From positions 1-14,589 of the forward strand of contig CADAHD010000018.1 of the NCBI GenBank assembly GCA_902787595.1: a stretch of 14,589 bases of DNA, in the 5' to 3' direction. The translations under genes were made by a program, and so were the position numbers. The notes below the pieces were generated by a model that saw only the letters and a program-made list of their open reading frames with translations, did no database searches and was not told the origin of the DNA. Positions 12,931 to 14,589 of the stretch are shown in pieces; within the stretch, counting starts at the first letter, position 1, and every line of letters begins with the position of its first letter. The stretch comes from an uncultured Lachnospiraceae bacterium (lineage in GTDB: Bacteria > Bacillota_A > Clostridia > Lachnospirales > Lachnospiraceae).

Positions 12931-14265
12931 TCAATACTTAAAGAGATATCTGTCAACTTCCCACTGGGAAACCTGCGAGCTGTATTCCATAAACTCTTTT
13001 TTCTTGCATGCTATATACAAAGGCGCCACATGCCCTCCCAGAGCATCCTTTACCAGTTCGTCCTTATCCAGCTCTTTTACCGCATCCAGCAGATTGGTGG
13101 GAAGATACTCAAGACCCATAGCTTCTATCTCCGCTACGGTCTTTGACATTATGTTTTCCTCTATGGGTGCAGGCGGATCCAGCTTGCGCTCTATGCCGTC
13201 AAGCCCTGCACGAAGTACCACCGCCATAGCCAGATAGGGATTGGCCGATGAATCGGGGCTCCTTAATTCTATTCTGGCCTTTGCGCCTTTATTTGCGGGT
13301 ATTCCCAGGAGCGGTCCTCTGCCCTTTCCACTCCAGCTTATCCATACGGGAGCATCATAACCGGGGACCAGTCTCTTGTAGGAATTGACGAGGGGATTGA
13401 GAACTGCAGTCATGCCCTTGATATGCTCCAGCACCCCGCCGATGAACCACATTGCTTCCTGACTTATTCCATAAGGTGAAGCGTCATCCCTGAATATATT
13501 TACTCCGTTTTTGTGAAGCGACATGTTAAGATGCATGCCCGATCCGTTGTTGCCAAACTTGGGTTTGGGCATAAAAGTTGCATGCTGGCCGTGCCTGCGG
13601 GCTATGGTCTTTACGGCCATCTTAAAGGTCACCACGTTATCGGCTGTCTTTAAAGCCTCATCATGGCTGAAGTCTATCTCATGCTGCGCGGGCGCCATCT
13701 CATGATAGGAAGACTCTATGTCAAAGCCCATCTCCTCAAGCGTAAGCACCATATCGCGCCTTGCATTCTCGCCGCCGTCGATGGGACCGATATCAAAATA
13801 TCCGGCGCGCTCCTGCTCTTCAGTCTGCGTAGTGGGCTGCCCGTCTTCATCGGTACGGAAAAGGAAGAACTCACACTCGGGTCCCACATGGAAGGTATAA
13901 CCCATCGCCTCTGCCTTTTCTACCGCGCGCTTTAGCACGCGTCTGGGATCGCCTTCAAAAGGCTTGCGGTCAACGGTATAAACATCACAGAGCATACGGG
14001 CAACCTTGCCGCTCTGGGGTCTCCAGGGAAGTATCACCCAGGTATCCGGATCGGGATAAAGGTACATATCCGATTCACCCAGTCTCTCAAAACCGTCTAT
14101 CGTCGAACCGTCAAACATAACTTCATTATTGAGCGCTCTCTCAAGCTGGCTTGCCGTGATCGCCATATTCTTAAGATTGCCAAAAACATCCGTAAACTGC
14201 AGACGGATGAACTCTACATTCTCCTCCTCTGCAAATGCCAGTATCTCTTCTTTTGTATACTTCAT
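12931..14265 (-). CDS. glnA: Glutamine synthetase, type I (GSI-alpha)
   Basis: Makes glutamine from glutamate, ammonium and ATP as a cytoplasmic dodecamer. At 444 residues it equals Bacillus subtilis GlnA and lacks the extra segment and adenylylation tyrosine region of GSI-beta enzymes. Motifs: MFDGSTIDGF (50-59), metal ligands Glu130/Glu132, Glu189 and Glu196, NGSGMH with His245, the NPLVNSYKRLVPGYDAP substrate loop (290-306) and RIELRSPDSSANPY (331-344). Arg61 sits where B. subtilis has Arg62, the residue needed for glutamine feedback inhibition. The flexible-loop acid is Asp304 rather than Glu. The start is ATG with AAAGGAAG upstream. Transcription begins at a perfect promoter followed by a terminator-like hairpin in the leader. 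The ANTAR gene follows directly. No GlnR gene is in the window. Confidence 0.97.
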   Translation of the reverse strand: MKYTKEEILAFAEEENVEFIRLQFTDVFGNLKNMAITASQLERALNNEVMFDGSTIDGFERLGESDMYLYPDPDTWVILPWRPQSGKVARMLCDVYTVDRKPFEGDPRRVLKRAVEKAEAMGYTFHVGPECEFFLFRTDEDGQPTTQTEEQERAGYFDIGPIDGGENARRDMVLTLEEMGFDIESSYHEMAPAQHEIDFSHDEALKTADNVVTFKMAVKTIARRHGQHATFMPKPKFGNNGSGMHLNMSLHKNGVNIFRDDASPYGISQEAMWFIGGVLEHIKGMTAVLNPLVNSYKRLVPGYDAPVWISWSGKGRGPLLGIPANKGAKARIELRSPDSSANPYLAMAVVLRAGLDGIERKLDPPAPIEENIMSKTVAEIEAMGLEYLPTNLLDAVKELDKDELVKDALGGHVAPLYIACKKKEFMEYSSQVSQWEVDRYLFKY

Positions 14266-14326
14266 ATGCTCTTCCTTTCTTTATACTGTGTCTGCGCTGT
14301 CAGCTTTGCCTGCAGCCCCTGCCCTC

Positions 14327-14364
14327 AAAAAGACAAAGGGCACCCGCTTTCGGGCACCCCTTTG
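14327..14364 (-). promoter_or_regulatory. glnA leader hairpin with U-run, copy 2 of the shared element (possible attenuator)
   Basis: On the minus strand, arms CAAAGGGGTGCCCG (14364-14351) and CGGGTGCCCTTTG (14346-14334) enclose the loop AAAG and are followed by TCTTTTT (14333-14327). This is an intrinsic-terminator shape about 8 nt after the expected start point, inside the glnA leader of roughly 110 nt. The arms match the dapL copy exactly. If it terminates, glnA needs an antitermination step. If not, it may stabilise the 5' end of the mRNA. Confidence 0.75.
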
Positions 14365-14378
14365 TGTCAACTGATGTG

Positions 14379-14407
14379 ATTATACTTGAAGCTTTAGTAT
14401 GTGTCAA
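14379..14407 (-). promoter_or_regulatory. glnA promoter
   Basis: Minus strand TTGACA (14407-14402), a 17-bp spacer and TATAAT (14384-14379): a perfect sigma-A consensus. The expected start point is near 14372. A second TTGACA (14370-14365) just before the hairpin is conserved with the dapL leader but has no -10 at the proper distance. Confidence 0.9.
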
Positions 14408-14426
14408 CGGGATCTTCAATATCCCG
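14408..14426. repeat. Inverted repeat abutting the glnA -35 box
   Basis: CGGGAT (14408-14413) and ATCCCG (14421-14426) are perfect inverted repeats with a 7-bp centre, directly upstream of the -35 box. It may be a regulator site or a weak terminator of the preceding kinase-like gene. No U-run follows, and no equivalent is seen at dapL. Confidence 0.4.
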
Positions 14427-14468
14427 ATCACCGATTAACCGTTGCAAAGATCCGCTGCAGTTTCCGCG

Positions 14469-14589
14469 TCACCCAAGAGCCTTTATCAGATCCGGCATGG
14501 TTGCTTCAAAATCAACGCCGTACCAGGGTTCTGCCGGATTCTTTAATGTCTCGCGTATGGTTTTTGCCGTATGGTCGGCTGCCAGCTTA
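14469..14589 (-). CDS. C-terminal end of a possible pyridoxal/pyridoxamine kinase (5' part outside window)
   Basis: The last 39 codons of a minus-strand gene that enters from the right edge and stops with TGA at 14469-14471. The tail includes a helix (AADHTAKTIRETL) followed by WYGVDFEATMPDLIKAL. From memory this resembles the C-terminus of clostridial pyridoxamine kinases (PfkB/ribokinase-like), where an AxDxT helix precedes a YGVxFE segment. No catalytic motif is in view, so the function is tentative; that it is coding is more certain. It reads toward glnA, with a 60-bp gap before the glnA promoter. Confidence 0.5.
   Translation of the reverse strand, partial: KLAADHTAKTIRETLKNPAEPWYGVDFEATMPDLIKALG

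Noticed and set aside
14266..14372. Canonical ANTAR double-hexaloop RNA target in the glnA leader
   Set aside because: No pair of stem-loops with six-base loops having A at position 1 and G at position 4 could be found. The best hairpin has an AAAG tetraloop (or GAAAGC if opened).

Overview
The window looks like chromosomal DNA from a Gram-positive anaerobe of the class Clostridia, probably a Lachnospiraceae-type gut or rumen bacterium. This is inferred from several signs: strong AGGAGG-type ribosome binding sites, the LL-diaminopimelate aminotransferase (DapL) route, a short GSI-alpha type glutamine synthetase followed by an ANTAR-domain protein, an iron-dependent butanol-type alcohol dehydrogenase, and mid-range base composition. 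I see no phage, transposon, CRISPR, tRNA or rRNA. Nearly all genes lie on the minus strand; only one MFS transporter is on the plus strand.

Reading the minus strand in the direction of transcription (right to left): (a) 14469-14589 is the 3' end of a gene whose C-terminus resembles pyridoxal/pyridoxamine kinases. (b) glnA (12931-14265) is followed 3 bp later by a pseudo-receiver/ANTAR protein (12376-12927), and the unit ends at a bidirectional terminator shared with the convergent MFS gene. (c) The MFS transporter (11119-12324, plus) and an Old Yellow Enzyme-like flavin oxidoreductase (9886-10947, minus) are divergent, with back-to-back consensus promoters and a large palindrome. (d) dapF (8866-9729) sits behind a 156-bp spacer holding two diverged direct repeats, one of which forms a long hairpin. 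(e) A soluble FIST-domain hybrid histidine kinase (6234-8726) is followed 19 bp later by an iron-containing alcohol dehydrogenase (5036-6214). (f) dapL (3680-4894) is followed by a DJ-1/PfpI protein (3130-3678), then by a two-gene heterodimeric ABC exporter (1336-3066 and 1-1346, the latter cut by the window edge).

Functionally, DapL and DapF are consecutive enzymes of lysine/peptidoglycan meso-diaminopimelate synthesis, and GlnA is the ammonium-assimilating enzyme. The most striking feature is that dapL and glnA, 9.4 kb apart, start with the same promoter and leader cassette. Each has a near-perfect sigma-A promoter with 17-bp spacing, a conserved stretch with a second TTGACA, and a strong hairpin starting roughly 8 nt into the transcript. 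At glnA the hairpin is followed by a U-rich run, as in an intrinsic terminator. Because the gene after glnA encodes an ANTAR (RNA-binding antiterminator) domain on a receiver that has lost its phospho-acceptor aspartate, a shared attenuation-like control of glutamate-consuming enzymes is a reasonable hypothesis. The leader does not show the textbook ANTAR double-hexaloop target, so the link is an inference.
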